Assembly: GCA_035534295.1 (NCBI GenBank)
Contig: DATLSE010000023.1
Location: forward strand, 1 to 31,073
DNA: 31,073 bases
DNA from: DATKQJ01 sp035534295
Lineage (GTDB): Bacteria; Chloroflexota; Dormibacteria; Dormibacterales; Dormibacteraceae
Direction of reading: 5' to 3'
Positions 6,943 through 14,964 of this stretch are shown here, piece after piece. A program made the translations under genes and the position numbers. The notes below the pieces were generated by a model that was not told the origin of the DNA, made no database searches, and worked only from the letters and a program-made list of their open reading frames with translations. Within the stretch, counting starts at the first letter, position 1, and each line of letters starts with the position of its first letter.

Positions 6943-7466
6943 GCGGGCGCCAGATCGCCCCGGCGCAGCAGGGAGCGCATCTCCACGCCCAGCCGGCGCA
7001 GGTTCGAGGCCGCCCCCTCCTCCCGATCGAGGACGGCGATCAGATCTAAGACCTCGCCGCCCGCCTCGCGCACGGCGACGATGGCGTCCATGGCCGCGCC
7101 GCCGGTGGTGAGCACGTCCTCGATCATGGTCACCCGCTCGCCCGCCTGCAGGACGCCCTCGAGCGTCTTCTGGGTGCCGTAGTCCTTGCTCTTCTTGCGC
7201 ACCAGGATGAGTGGGATCCCGAGCTCCATCGATACCGCCCCGCCGAGCAGGACCGCGCCCAGCTCGGGAGCGGCCAGGCGCTGGGTGCCCGCCGGCACCA
7301 TCTGGGCCAGGCGACTCCCCACGCGGCGCAGGATGGAGGGCTGGGTCTCAAACAGGTACTTGTCGAAGTAATAGTTGGAACGGCGGCCGGAGCGGAGCAC
7401 GAAGTCGCCTTGCAGATAGGCCACCTCTACCATCTCCCGCGCCAGCTGCTCCAGCTCCGGATCCAT
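6939..7466 (-). CDS. pyrE: Orotate phosphoribosyltransferase
   Basis: The 175-aa product joins orotate to PRPP, giving OMP. It has the type I phosphoribosyltransferase PRPP-binding signature MIEDVLTTGGAA (about residues 113-124), the flexible catalytic-loop region KKSKDYGTQKTLEG, and NYYFDKYLFET at the N-terminus, typical of OPRT. The length is normal. ATG start one base after the stop of the upstream M20 gene; the stop overlaps the pyrC start. The pairing with pyrC gives two steps of UMP synthesis; carA/B, pyrB, pyrD and pyrF are not in the window. Confidence 0.92.
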   Translation of the reverse strand: MDPELEQLAREMVEVAYLQGDFVLRSGRRSNYYFDKYLFETQPSILRRVGSRLAQMVPAGTQRLAAPELGAVLLGGAVSMELGIPLILVRKKSKDYGTQKTLEGVLQAGERVTMIEDVLTTGGAAMDAIVAVREAGGEVLDLIAVLDREEGAASNLRRLGVEMRSLLRRGDLAPA

Positions 7467-7467
7467 C

Positions 7468-8838
7468 TCAGACCGCCGCCAGCTCGGCCAGAAGATGGAT
7501 CACCATCTCGGTGGCGCGGTGGAACTGGTCCAGGCTCATGCGCTCGTTGGGAGAGTGGAGGCCGTCGCCGGGGAGGCCGAAGCCGGTCACGATCATGCGC
7601 GGGTGCAGCGCCTCGAGGAAGTCGACCGTGACCGGAACCGAGCCCCCCTCTCGGGTCAGGGCGGGCTCGGCCCCGAAGGACTTGCGAAAGGCGTTGCGGG
7701 CGGCCTCGATGCCGGCGTGTGCGGTGTCGATGAGCACGGGAGGGGCGGCGCTGATCTCGACCACGCGGGCGCGGGTGGCGGGCGGCACGAGCTCTTGGAC
7801 CCGGGCCCGGAGCTGGGCCAGGGCCCGCTCCGGCTCCTGATCCGGAACCAGCCGCAGCGAGACCTTGGCCTTGGCCCGGGCCGGGATGACGGTCTTGGCC
7901 CCCTCCCCGACGAACCCCCCGACCACCCCGTGGACGTCGAGGGTGGGTCGCGCCCAGCGCCGCTCGAGGACGCTGTAGCCGGGCTCGCCAGGCGCTTCAT
8001 TGAGCCCGACATCGGCCAGCTCCCGGGCCTCGTCCAAGGGCAGGCGCATCCAGCTCTTTAGCTCGGCCGGTTCGGGACGGCGGACGGGATCGAGGAAGCC
8101 CGGGATCTGGATCACGCCCGAGGCATCCTTGAGCCCGGCGATGATGTGGGCGAGCGCGTTGAGGGGGTTGGGCGCTGCGCCTCCGAAGATGCCGGAGTGG
8201 AGGTCGACCGCAGCGCCCTCGACCTCGATCTCGGTGTAGATGAGCCCGCGCAGGCCGGTGAGCAGTGTGGGCAGACCGGGCGCGGCGAAGCTGCCATCGG
8301 CGATGAGCACGTAATCGGTGGCGAGTTGGTCCGATCGTGCGCGGAGGAGCTCGGGCAGGCTGCGCCCGGACACCTCCTCCTCCCCCTCGATCAGGAAGCG
8401 GACGTTGATCGGGGGCGTGCCGGCCCCGATCCAGCAGGCTAGCGCGCGCAGGCTGGCCAGATGCTGGCCCTTGTTGTCGTTGGCTCCGCGCGCATAGAGG
8501 TAGCCCTCGCGGCGCTCGGGGGCGAAGGGCGGAGACAGCCATTCCTCGAGGGGATCGGCGGGCTGGACGTCGTAGTGACCGTAGATGGTCAGAACGGGCG
8601 CTCCCGGGCGGCCCATCCACTCGGCCATCAGGACCGGATTACCCTGCGGGCGCACGTCGATCAGCTCGCCCTCGAAGCCCATCCCACGCAGGCGTGCCAG
8701 GAGCCAGGCGGCCGCGCGCCGGCAGTCCGCGCGGTGCTCGGGGAGGGCGGAGATGGAGGGGATGGACAGGAGCTCGATCAGGTCCGCCTCAGCCTCGGCC
8801 CGCCCTGCCCGAGCCAGCTCCAACGCCCTGTCCACCAT
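7468..8838 (-). CDS. M20-family dipeptidase/metallopeptidase
   Basis: The 456-aa protein is a di-zinc peptidase of the M20 carnosinase/PepV-like branch. It has the metal ligand motif YGHYDVQP, the bridging Asp in RGANDNKGQ, catalytic Glu-Glu in EGEEEVSG, and the late ligand His in GDGLHSPNE. The branch normally cleaves dipeptides or tripeptides. I chose ATG 8838 because it matches the usual N-terminus (MVDRALELARAG before the IPSIS motif) and because the -10-like TACAGT lies seven bases upstream, implying a leaderless message; upstream in-frame starts would add an unlikely basic leader. It is the first gene of the pyrE-pyrC operon, so it may supply amino acids or share growth control. Confidence 0.88.
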   Translation of the reverse strand: MVDRALELARAGRAEAEADLIELLSIPSISALPEHRADCRRAAAWLLARLRGMGFEGELIDVRPQGNPVLMAEWMGRPGAPVLTIYGHYDVQPADPLEEWLSPPFAPERREGYLYARGANDNKGQHLASLRALACWIGAGTPPINVRFLIEGEEEVSGRSLPELLRARSDQLATDYVLIADGSFAAPGLPTLLTGLRGLIYTEIEVEGAAVDLHSGIFGGAAPNPLNALAHIIAGLKDASGVIQIPGFLDPVRRPEPAELKSWMRLPLDEARELADVGLNEAPGEPGYSVLERRWARPTLDVHGVVGGFVGEGAKTVIPARAKAKVSLRLVPDQEPERALAQLRARVQELVPPATRARVVEISAAPPVLIDTAHAGIEAARNAFRKSFGAEPALTREGGSVPVTVDFLEALHPRMIVTGFGLPGDGLHSPNERMSLDQFHRATEMVIHLLAELAAV

Positions 8839-8845
8839 GTCCAGA

Positions 8846-8851
8846 ACTGTA
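8846..8851 (-). promoter_or_regulatory. Putative -10 box, leaderless promoter of the M20-pyrE-pyrC operon
   Basis: TACAGT on the minus strand ends seven nucleotides before ATG 8838, so transcription would start at or next to the start codon. No Shine-Dalgarno sequence is present. I see no pyrimidine-responsive attenuator or PyrR-type leader, and a leaderless message would leave no room for one. Confidence 0.45.
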
Positions 8852-8949
8852 ATCGAGCCGCCCGGGGCGGGGCGGTGCCGGACCTCCGACATGATGTATG
8901 CTCGCCGCCCGGGAGCCGGTCTCGGACCCCGGACGAGCATTCATGTGGA

Positions 8950-9240
8950 ATGGTGATCGGAGTATTGCGCTTCACGCTTCACACCCCGGAAAGTGCCTCC
9001 CTCAAGGCCAAGCGCCAGGCCACCAGGGGCGTCCTGCAGCGCCTGGGGCAGCGCTTTCCCGCCGCGGTGGCCGAGGTTGGCGGATTTGATCTGTGGCAGA
9101 TCACCGAGGCCGCTGCGGTGGTGGTCAGCGCCGACGCTGAGCGCGTGGACGGGCTCCTCGCGGCCATGATCCGCCACCTGGAGGCTTTGTCGGGAGACGC
9201 GGTGCTGACCCAGGTCTCAACCGAGCTGGTCTCGATGTGA
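8950..9240 (+). CDS. DUF503 (YlxP-like) protein
   Basis: This 96-residue protein matches the DUF503/YlxP family from end to end: the start MVIGVLRFTLHTPESASLKAKR with the conserved SLKxKR motif, then FPAAVAEVGGFDLWQ, then the C-terminal strand. YlxP proteins are small and usually sit near the nusA-infB-rbfA cluster; their role is not established. Here the gene is instead coupled to a CoA ligase, whose GTG start overlaps its stop codon (GTGA). The start ATG 8950 is set by homology; the ribosome site is weak. Confidence 0.85.
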   Translation: MVIGVLRFTLHTPESASLKAKRQATRGVLQRLGQRFPAAVAEVGGFDLWQITEAAAVVVSADAERVDGLLAAMIRHLEALSGDAVLTQVSTELVSM

Positions 9241-10739
9241 GCGTGCCCTGGGCCGTCCACCTGCGCGACGGGAGCGATCTCGCCTCCTCTCCAGAGGAGG
9301 CCCGCTCCCGCCTGCGCGCCGGCAACCTGCCCTCGGTGCTGCTTCGAGGGGGGACTGCGCCAGCGCTCATCGCCGGTGAGCGGCAGCTCAGCCACGATGA
9401 ACTGGCCGACCTGGCCGGGCGCACGGCCGGTGGACTTGGAGCGCTGGGCCTGGCGCGGGGGGAGCGCGTCGCCATCTTCGCCGAGCGCAGCCTCGACTGG
9501 ATCCTGGGCTACCTGGGGCTCCTTCGGCTGGGCGCGATCGCCCTCCCCCTGAACCCCGACTACACCGAACGCGAGGTGGAGCAGATCCTGGCCGACGCGC
9601 GCCCGGCCGCCGTGCTCTGCGATCCGGGCCGGCTCGAGCTGGTGCGCGGCCTCCAGGACCGGATGCCTTGGTTGCGGCGTGTGATAGATCTGAGCTCGAT
9701 GGCGCTGGCGCCGGCGCCCCCCTGGCCTTCAGACGGCCCCGACGACCCGGCTCTGATCATGTACACCTCGGGTACCACCGGGCGCCCACGCGGGGTGCTC
9801 TTGGATCACGGCAACCTGCTGGCCCAGGCTCGAGGGGTAGTCGAGGCCTGGCGCTGGACGAGCGCTGACCGTTTGGTGCACGCCCTGCCCCTGTTTCATA
9901 TTCACGGCCTGGCCATGGGGCTGACAGGCACCCTGGTCGCCGGCGCCAGCCTGGATCTGGTCCAGTGGAGCCCGGCTGCGGTGGTGCAGCGGCTGCGCGC
10001 GGGCGGGACCATGTTCTTCGCCGTGCCGGCCATGTACCAGCGGCTCTGCGCCCACCTCGAGCAGGAGCCGGCCGACCTGAGCTCAGTGCGCCTGTTCGTA
10101 AGCGGATCCGCCCCGCTTCCCCCCGCCCTCTTCGAGCGCTGCGCCCGCCTCCTGGGCCAGTCGCCCCTGGAACGCTACGGGCTGACCGAGGCCGGGATCA
10201 TCGTCTCCAACCCCTACGACGGCCCGCGGCGCCCGGGCCGGGTCGGACACCCGCTGCCCGGGGTGGAGATCGGGATCGGGGAGCGAGGCGAGATCCTGGC
10301 CCGGGGAGGCCAGGTGTTCTCCGGATATTTGAATCCGGCCCCCGACGCCTCGGTCCAGGTGGTCGACGGATGGCTGCACACGCAGGACGTGGGGGAGATC
10401 GATGAGGACGGCTCGCTCGCCATCAGCGGCCGCCTGCGTGACCTCATCATCAGCGGCGGCTACAACGTCCATCCGCGCGAGGTGGAGCTGATCTTGGAGC
10501 AGCATCCGGGCGTCCGCGAGGTGGCTGTGGCCGGCGTGCCCTCGGAGCGCTGGGGGGAGGAGGTCACGGCCTACGTGGTGGGGCAGGGTCCCCTCTCCGA
10601 GGAGGAGCTGATCGAGCACTGCCGAGCCCAGCTGGCAGCCTACAAGTGCCCGCGCCGGATCCGGTTCATCCAGGCCGTGCCCCGCAACGCCATGGGCAAG
10701 GTGATGCGTTCCGTCCTGGACTCGGCGCCGCCCGCGTAG
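9237..10739 (+). CDS. Acyl-CoA synthetase, malonyl-CoA synthetase (MatB)-like
   Basis: The 500-aa ANL-superfamily enzyme adenylates a carboxylic acid and transfers it to CoA. Motifs run in order: the phosphate loop YTSGTTGRPRG, LPLFHIHGL, ERYGLTEAG, the hinge region DGWLHTQDVGEIDEDG and GRLRDLIISGGYNV, and the C-terminal catalytic Lys in PRNAMGK. PLFHIHGL, and SNPYDGPRRPG followed by VGHPLPGVE, are patterns I associate with malonyl/methylmalonyl-CoA synthetases of the MatB/ACSF3 group, so malonate is the best guess. The GTG start overlaps the DUF503 stop. Malonyl-CoA would link it to fatty-acid or polyketide metabolism; the carboxyltransferase at 14965 is a thematic neighbour. Fatty-acid CoA ligase remains possible. 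Confidence 0.85.
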   Translation: MSVPWAVHLRDGSDLASSPEEARSRLRAGNLPSVLLRGGTAPALIAGERQLSHDELADLAGRTAGGLGALGLARGERVAIFAERSLDWILGYLGLLRLGAIALPLNPDYTEREVEQILADARPAAVLCDPGRLELVRGLQDRMPWLRRVIDLSSMALAPAPPWPSDGPDDPALIMYTSGTTGRPRGVLLDHGNLLAQARGVVEAWRWTSADRLVHALPLFHIHGLAMGLTGTLVAGASLDLVQWSPAAVVQRLRAGGTMFFAVPAMYQRLCAHLEQEPADLSSVRLFVSGSAPLPPALFERCARLLGQSPLERYGLTEAGIIVSNPYDGPRRPGRVGHPLPGVEIGIGERGEILARGGQVFSGYLNPAPDASVQVVDGWLHTQDVGEIDEDGSLAISGRLRDLIISGGYNVHPREVELILEQHPGVREVAVAGVPSERWGEEVTAYVVGQGPLSEEELIEHCRAQLAAYKCPRRIRFIQAVPRNAMGKVMRSVLDSAPPA

Positions 10740-10770
10740 CATCGAGCACATCGCTCCCAAGCACAGCTAC

Positions 10771-13152
10771 CTGGAGGAGTTCCGGGCCACGCTCCCCTGG
10801 CCCCTGGACCCGTTCCAGGAGGAGGCCATCCAAAAGCTCGACCAAAGTCAGGGGGTTCTGGTCAGCGCCCCGACCTCGAGCGGCAAGACCGTGGTCGCGG
10901 ACTACTGCTGCTTTAGAGCCCTCCAGGAGGGGCGGGGGACGATCTACACCACCCCGCTCAAGGCTCTGTCGAACCAGAAGTTCGGCGACCTCTGCCGGCG
11001 CTACGGCGAGGCAGCGGTGGGCCTGGTAACGGGCGAGAACACCATCCGTCCGGACTCCCCCATCGTGGTCATGACGACCGAGATTCTGCGCAACGTGCTC
11101 TACGAGGACCTGCCCCGGCTGGACTCGGTGGGGTGGGTGATCCTGGACGAGGTCCATTACATCGACGACTTTCCCCGGGGCTCGGTCTGGGAGGAAATCG
11201 TGGTTCAGGCACCCCGCCACATCAAGTTCGTCGGGCTTTCGGCGACCATCGCCAACCACCAGGAGCTGGCGGCCTGGATGTCAGAGAATCGGGGGCCGCT
11301 GCCAACCGTGGTCCACGTTGAACGGCCGACGCGCCTCACCCTCTGGATGGCCATTCACAACCAGTTCCTGCCCCTGTTCGGACCTGCGGGGGAGATCGAG
11401 CAGCGCACCTTCGAGCGCGGCGTCGAGGACGACGAGCACAACCAGCACCGGCCCGGGTTCCGCCAGCTGCCTGAGAACGAGCTGCTCCAGGTGCTGGCCG
11501 AGTTACGCCGCCGCCGCATGCTGCCCGCGATCTACTTCATCTTCTCCCGCCGGGGCTGCCGCGAAGCGCTGCAGCGCTGTGCCTACCACGATCTCGACCT
11601 GACCGACCGCAACGAAAAGGCGGAGATCGAACGCCGGGTGGATGAGCGCCTGGCCACCTTCGAGGATGCCGACGAGCTGGCCCTGTTCCAGCGTCTGGTC
11701 GACCAGGACATGCTGCGCCGGGGCCTGGCGGTCCACCACGCCGGCCTCCTGCCATACCACAAGGAACTGGTCGAGGAGCTCTTCAGCGCCGGACTGATCA
11801 AGGTCGTGTTCGCGACCGAGACGCTCTCCTTGGGCATCAACATGCCGGCCAAGGCGGTGGTGGTCTCGTCCTTCACCAAGTTCGACGGGGTCGAGTTCGC
11901 GACCCTGACCACGGGCCAGCTGACCCAGCTCATGGGCCGGGCCGGACGCCGCGGCATCGACCTGGCCGGCGACGGCGTGATTCTAAAGGAGCCCGAGGTC
12001 TCCACCGCCACGGTCTACGAGGTGGCCATGGGCGAGAGCCTGGTGGTCGAGTCCAAGTTCCTGCCCAGCTACAACATGGCCCTGAACCTGCTCCGCATCT
12101 ACACGCCAGAGGAGGCTGACGAGCTCATGGCGCGCTCCTTCGGGCAGTACCAGAAGCGCAACTCAGAGCACGACCTGGTGGAGCGGCTGAGCAACCTGCG
12201 GGTCCGGCTCAAAGATCTCCAGGCGACCTGGGACTGCGAGCGCTGCCGTCCCCAGGATCTGACCGACTACTACCGTCTGGAGGACCGCCTGCGGGCCCTG
12301 CGGATCGAGATCCGGCGCCTGCGCCGGCAGGCCGTTCCAGTTCCCCGGCGGGGACGCGGCCAGGGTGGATTTAAAGGCCAGCCCCACGGGGCGGCGGGGC
12401 GCCAGCTGCATCAGTTCGATCTCGAGCGCCGGCGCCTGACCGAGCGCCAGCGCCGGCTGCGCGTGGTCAGCTGCCCGCGCTTTGGTGAGCACGTGGCGCG
12501 TCACGCCGAGCTCCACCAGCTGGAGGTGGCGCTGCGCGCGGGAGAGAAGCGCATGGCGGAGGCCAAGGACGAGTACGTGCGCAAGCTGCGGCGCATCTGC
12601 CGGGTCCTGGCCGAGACCGGATTCCTCGAGGGCGAGCGCCCCAGCCCCAAGGGCCTGCTCGCCTCGCGCGTCTACGCCGAGAATTCGCTTCTCATCGTCG
12701 AGGCGTCATGGCAGGGATGGCTCGACCATCTGAGCCCGGCCGAGCTCTGCGCCTGCCTGGTCATGCTCACGGCCGAGGACAGGGGGGGCCGGGATCGTGG
12801 TCCCCGCCAGGTCAGGCACCCGCCCAGCCCGGCCGTGGCGCAGACCCTACGCCTGCTGCGCCAGCTCCATCTCCGCTTCTCCGACATCGAGCGCGATCTG
12901 GACGAGCCCAATCTCAGACCGCCCTCGCACGACTACATCGACTTCGCCTACCGTTGGGCGAGCGGAGATCCCATGGACCAGATCCCGCTCCCCGCAGGCG
13001 CCGATGCGGGCGACGCCGTGCGCACCATGAAGGGCCTGTACTCGCTTCTGCGGCAGCTCGAATTCGCCCTCCGCCAATCCGGACTTCCGCTGCAAGGGGT
13101 CGCCCAGGAGGCGGTGAAGGCCATGGAGCGCGACGTCATCCGGCGCCCCTAG
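10771..13152 (+). CDS. SKI2/HelY-like DEVH-box RNA helicase (non-canonical start)
   Basis: The product is about 793 aa from CTG 10771. It has superfamily 2 helicase motifs: Q-like LDPFQEEAI, Walker A APTSSGKT (about 33-40), TPLKALSNQK (Ia), LDEVHYIDD (II), LSATI (III), VHHAGLLPYHK, ATETLSLGINMPAK (V), and QLMGRAGRRGID (VI). The C-terminal half resembles the DSHCT domain of Mtr4/Ski2 and actinobacterial HelY, involved in RNA unwinding and turnover. The conserved DPFQ segment and Walker A lie upstream of the first GTG (10891). Between an in-frame TGA at 10702-10704 and that segment no ATG, GTG or TTG exists. CTG 10771 gives the family-like N-terminus LEEFRATLPWPLDPFQ; ATC 10741 or 10750 are alternatives. 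The gene follows the CoA synthetase at once. Confidence 0.88.
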   Translation: MEEFRATLPWPLDPFQEEAIQKLDQSQGVLVSAPTSSGKTVVADYCCFRALQEGRGTIYTTPLKALSNQKFGDLCRRYGEAAVGLVTGENTIRPDSPIVVMTTEILRNVLYEDLPRLDSVGWVILDEVHYIDDFPRGSVWEEIVVQAPRHIKFVGLSATIANHQELAAWMSENRGPLPTVVHVERPTRLTLWMAIHNQFLPLFGPAGEIEQRTFERGVEDDEHNQHRPGFRQLPENELLQVLAELRRRRMLPAIYFIFSRRGCREALQRCAYHDLDLTDRNEKAEIERRVDERLATFEDADELALFQRLVDQDMLRRGLAVHHAGLLPYHKELVEELFSAGLIKVVFATETLSLGINMPAKAVVVSSFTKFDGVEFATLTTGQLTQLMGRAGRRGIDLAGDGVILKEPEVSTATVYEVAMGESLVVESKFLPSYNMALNLLRIYTPEEADELMARSFGQYQKRNSEHDLVERLSNLRVRLKDLQATWDCERCRPQDLTDYYRLEDRLRALRIEIRRLRRQAVPVPRRGRGQGGFKGQPHGAAGRQLHQFDLERRRLTERQRRLRVVSCPRFGEHVARHAELHQLEVALRAGEKRMAEAKDEYVRKLRRICRVLAETGFLEGERPSPKGLLASRVYAENSLLIVEASWQGWLDHLSPAELCACLVMLTAEDRGGRDRGPRQVRHPPSPAVAQTLRLLRQLHLRFSDIERDLDEPNLRPPSHDYIDFAYRWASGDPMDQIPLPAGADAGDAVRTMKGLYSLLRQLEFALRQSGLPLQGVAQEAVKAMERDVIRRP

Positions 13153-13187
13153 GGCACCATCTGAAGAGAGCGGATGGGTGGTCGGCT

Positions 13188-13193
13188 TACCAT
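13188..13193 (+). promoter_or_regulatory. Putative -10 box before the 150-aa gene
   Basis: TACCAT ends eight nucleotides before ATG 13202, with no purine-rich ribosome site between, as expected for a leaderless message. Confidence 0.4.
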
Positions 13194-13201
13194 AGGCCGC
13201 G

Positions 13202-13654
13202 ATGGAGAGCACCTCTGGGAAGACTGCCGAGGGAATCCTGGAGCGAATTTTCCAGCCCACCACCAAGCCCAGCGCCATGGACCAGGCCGAGGAGACGCTG
13301 CGCCATCCCAAGCGCGTCGCCTACATCGCGACCTCGAACCGAAACTACTACTGGCGTGGCCACCTGCAGAAGTTCGTGCTCGATTCCGGGCTGGTGCCGA
13401 TCAGCCCCTTCATGCTCTTCGACTACTACCTGCTCCACACCGTGCCCAAGGACTTGGTGCGCGAGGCGATGAACAATCTGCTCGCCCGCAGCGACGAGGT
13501 CTGGGTCTTCGGCGCCCTGTCGCTCGGGGTCAAGGTGCAGATCGGCATCGCCAAGCGGATGCAGAAGCCGGTTCGCTACTTCGACATCTCCGACCTTCCT
13601 CTCGCCGTCCTTCCCATCTCCGAGGAGACCGCAGAGGAGGAGCTGCGCGACTAG
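13202..13654 (+). CDS. Nucleoside 2-deoxyribosyltransferase-like protein (DUF4406/DUF7768 type)
   Basis: The 150-aa product resembles small Rossmann-like proteins related to nucleoside 2-deoxyribosyltransferases: a first strand VAYIATSNRNYYWRG, a helix plus LVPISPFMLFDYYLL, and the strand-turn region DEVWVFGALSLGVKVQIGIAKRMQKPVRYFD, where a sequence of the form W-V-F-G-x-x-S-x-G-x-x-x-E-I is typical. In enzymes of this family the last segment usually has a catalytic Glu; here the corresponding position appears to be Gln (VKVQIGIA), so deoxyribosyl transfer is uncertain. ATG start supported by the -10-like TACCAT upstream. Unlinked to the helicase by overlap (49 bp gap). Confidence 0.65.
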   Translation: MESTSGKTAEGILERIFQPTTKPSAMDQAEETLRHPKRVAYIATSNRNYYWRGHLQKFVLDSGLVPISPFMLFDYYLLHTVPKDLVREAMNNLLARSDEVWVFGALSLGVKVQIGIAKRMQKPVRYFDISDLPLAVLPISEETAEEELRD

Positions 13655-13665
13655 GCGGCGATGGT

Positions 13666-14358
13666 TCAGTGCCGGAACAGGACCAGGTAGGCGGCGATTA
13701 GGGCCAGGCTGTTCTGGGTCGCGTGCATGACGAAGGAGTTGAGGGTCGATCCGGTGCGCTGATAGATGTAGGCCGCCGCCAGCCCGAACACGAAGAGCAG
13801 GGGGAGCAGCGGCACGATCAGGTGAGCGCCGGCGAAGACGGCCGCGCTCAGGACCACGGCTAAGGGCAGGGGCACGACCGAGCGCAGCCAGCCAAGAAGC
13901 GCCCCCCGGAACAGCATCTCCTCGGCGGCGGGCCCGACCAGCGCCACCAGGGGGACCAGAAGAGCGACGAAGACGGGATCGAGGGAGATCCGAACCAGAG
14001 GCAGCGCGTTGCTCTGGGGCGGCCCCAGATAGCGCTCACCCAAGCTGGTGAGGAGCGCGCCGGAGATCAACGCCATGATCCAGACCACCTCGGCCAGCGC
14101 CACGTCCTGGAGGCCGGTCCAGTGAAATCCCAGCGCGCCGCTGAGTCCGCGCCAGCCACCAAAGCTGAGGTACAGGGCCGCCAGCAGGGAGAGATAGAAC
14201 AACCACATCAGGCCCGCCACCAGGTCCGGCGCGTGACGCGGCGCAAATCCGGGTGCGAGGGCGCGCAGGGCGATGGCGGAGACCAGGAGGACGGATCCCC
14301 CGAGCAGGAGCCAGATCCCAAGCGCGGCCAAAAGACGCCGCCCGCTCACCCTGTCCAC
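13666..14358 (-). CDS. CPBP family intramembrane metalloprotease
   Basis: The 230-aa protein has about seven hydrophobic segments and the CPBP (CaaX protease/bacteriocin-processing) motifs: EEMLFRG (Glu-Glu-x-x-x-Arg, about residues 147-153), FAGAH for the second motif, and a final His/Asn in FVMHATQNS. These place the metal site inside the membrane. Members process prenylated or lipidated peptides or protect against bacteriocins; the substrate here is unknown. The start is GTG 14358. It diverges from the MntP-like gene over only 19 bp, so the promoters overlap. Confidence 0.85.
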   Translation of the reverse strand: MDRVSGRRLLAALGIWLLLGGSVLLVSAIALRALAPGFAPRHAPDLVAGLMWLFYLSLLAALYLSFGGWRGLSGALGFHWTGLQDVALAEVVWIMALISGALLTSLGERYLGPPQSNALPLVRISLDPVFVALLVPLVALVGPAAEEMLFRGALLGWLRSVVPLPLAVVLSAAVFAGAHLIVPLLPLLFVFGLAAAYIYQRTGSTLNSFVMHATQNSLALIAAYLVLFRH

Positions 14359-14363
14359 GTTCC

Positions 14364-14369
14364 TATAGT
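14364..14369 (+). promoter_or_regulatory. Putative -10 box of the MntP-like gene
   Basis: TATAGT ends eight nucleotides before ATG 14378, a near-consensus -10 hexamer in a GC-rich background. The RNA start would fall about at the start codon. Read on the other strand it is ACTATA, inside the same 19-bp gap from which the CPBP gene leaves. Confidence 0.5.
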
Positions 14370-14377
14370 GGCCTTAG

Positions 14378-14923
14378 ATGGGCTCACTCGCCGGACTGCT
14401 GCTGGTCGCGGTCTCGGTTGGGCTGTCCAACTTCGCCGCCTCGATCGGCATCGGGCTCTCCGGGGTAAGTGCCCGGACCAGGCTTCGAGTCGGTCTCGCC
14501 TTCGGTGCCTTCGAAGCCCTGATGCCGGTCGCCGGCCTGCTCCTGGGGAATGCCGCGCGCGGCCGCCTGGGCGGGATCGGACACTACGCCGGAGGCGCCC
14601 TGCTGGTCCTGACCGGCGCCTACACGATCTGGCGTGGGCGCGCCCCGCGCGCGCCCGGGGCGGGCATGGACACCCGCTCCCTCCTCCTCACCGCGCTGGC
14701 GCTGAGCGTGGACAACCTGGTGGTGGGCTTCGCCATCGGCGTCTACCACGTCAACATCCTGCTCGCCGCGGTCCTGATCGGGGTCGTGAGCGTGCTCATG
14801 TCGCTCGTCGGACTCGAGATCGGCGGCCGGCTGGGGACCGCGTTCGAGGAGTGGAGCGACGAGATCGGGGGGGCGATCCTGATCCTGCTGGGCCTGGGCC
14901 TGGGCCTGGGCGTGGTGCGCTGA
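14378..14923 (+). CDS. MntP-like manganese efflux protein
   Basis: The 181-aa protein has six hydrophobic helices arranged as two similar halves, as in MntP: VSVGLSNFAASIGIGLSG in the first half and LALSVDNLVVGFAIG in the second. MntP exports Mn2+ and relies on acidic residues in these repeats. In the second half Asp is kept (SVDN); in the first the usual Asp is Asn (SNF), so metal affinity or specificity may differ. Expression through a leaderless promoter is likely. No riboswitch of the yybP-ykoY type, often found at MntP genes, fits in the 19-bp upstream gap. Function as a metal or cation exporter is inferred from family. Confidence 0.72.
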   Translation: MGSLAGLLLVAVSVGLSNFAASIGIGLSGVSARTRLRVGLAFGAFEALMPVAGLLLGNAARGRLGGIGHYAGGALLVLTGAYTIWRGRAPRAPGAGMDTRSLLLTALALSVDNLVVGFAIGVYHVNILLAAVLIGVVSVLMSLVGLEIGGRLGTAFEEWSDEIGGAILILLGLGLGLGVVR

Positions 14924-14964
14924 ACGCGCCGGTACGCTCGCACCTTCGGCTGGGGGCTTAGGCT

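Noticed and set aside
9282..9301. 9-bp inverted repeat with a 2-nt loop (GCCTCCTCT/AGAGGAGGC)
   Set aside because: It lies inside the acyl-CoA synthetase coding region and encodes ordinary residues (ASSPEEA); likely chance in Glu/Ser-rich GC-biased sequence, loop too small.
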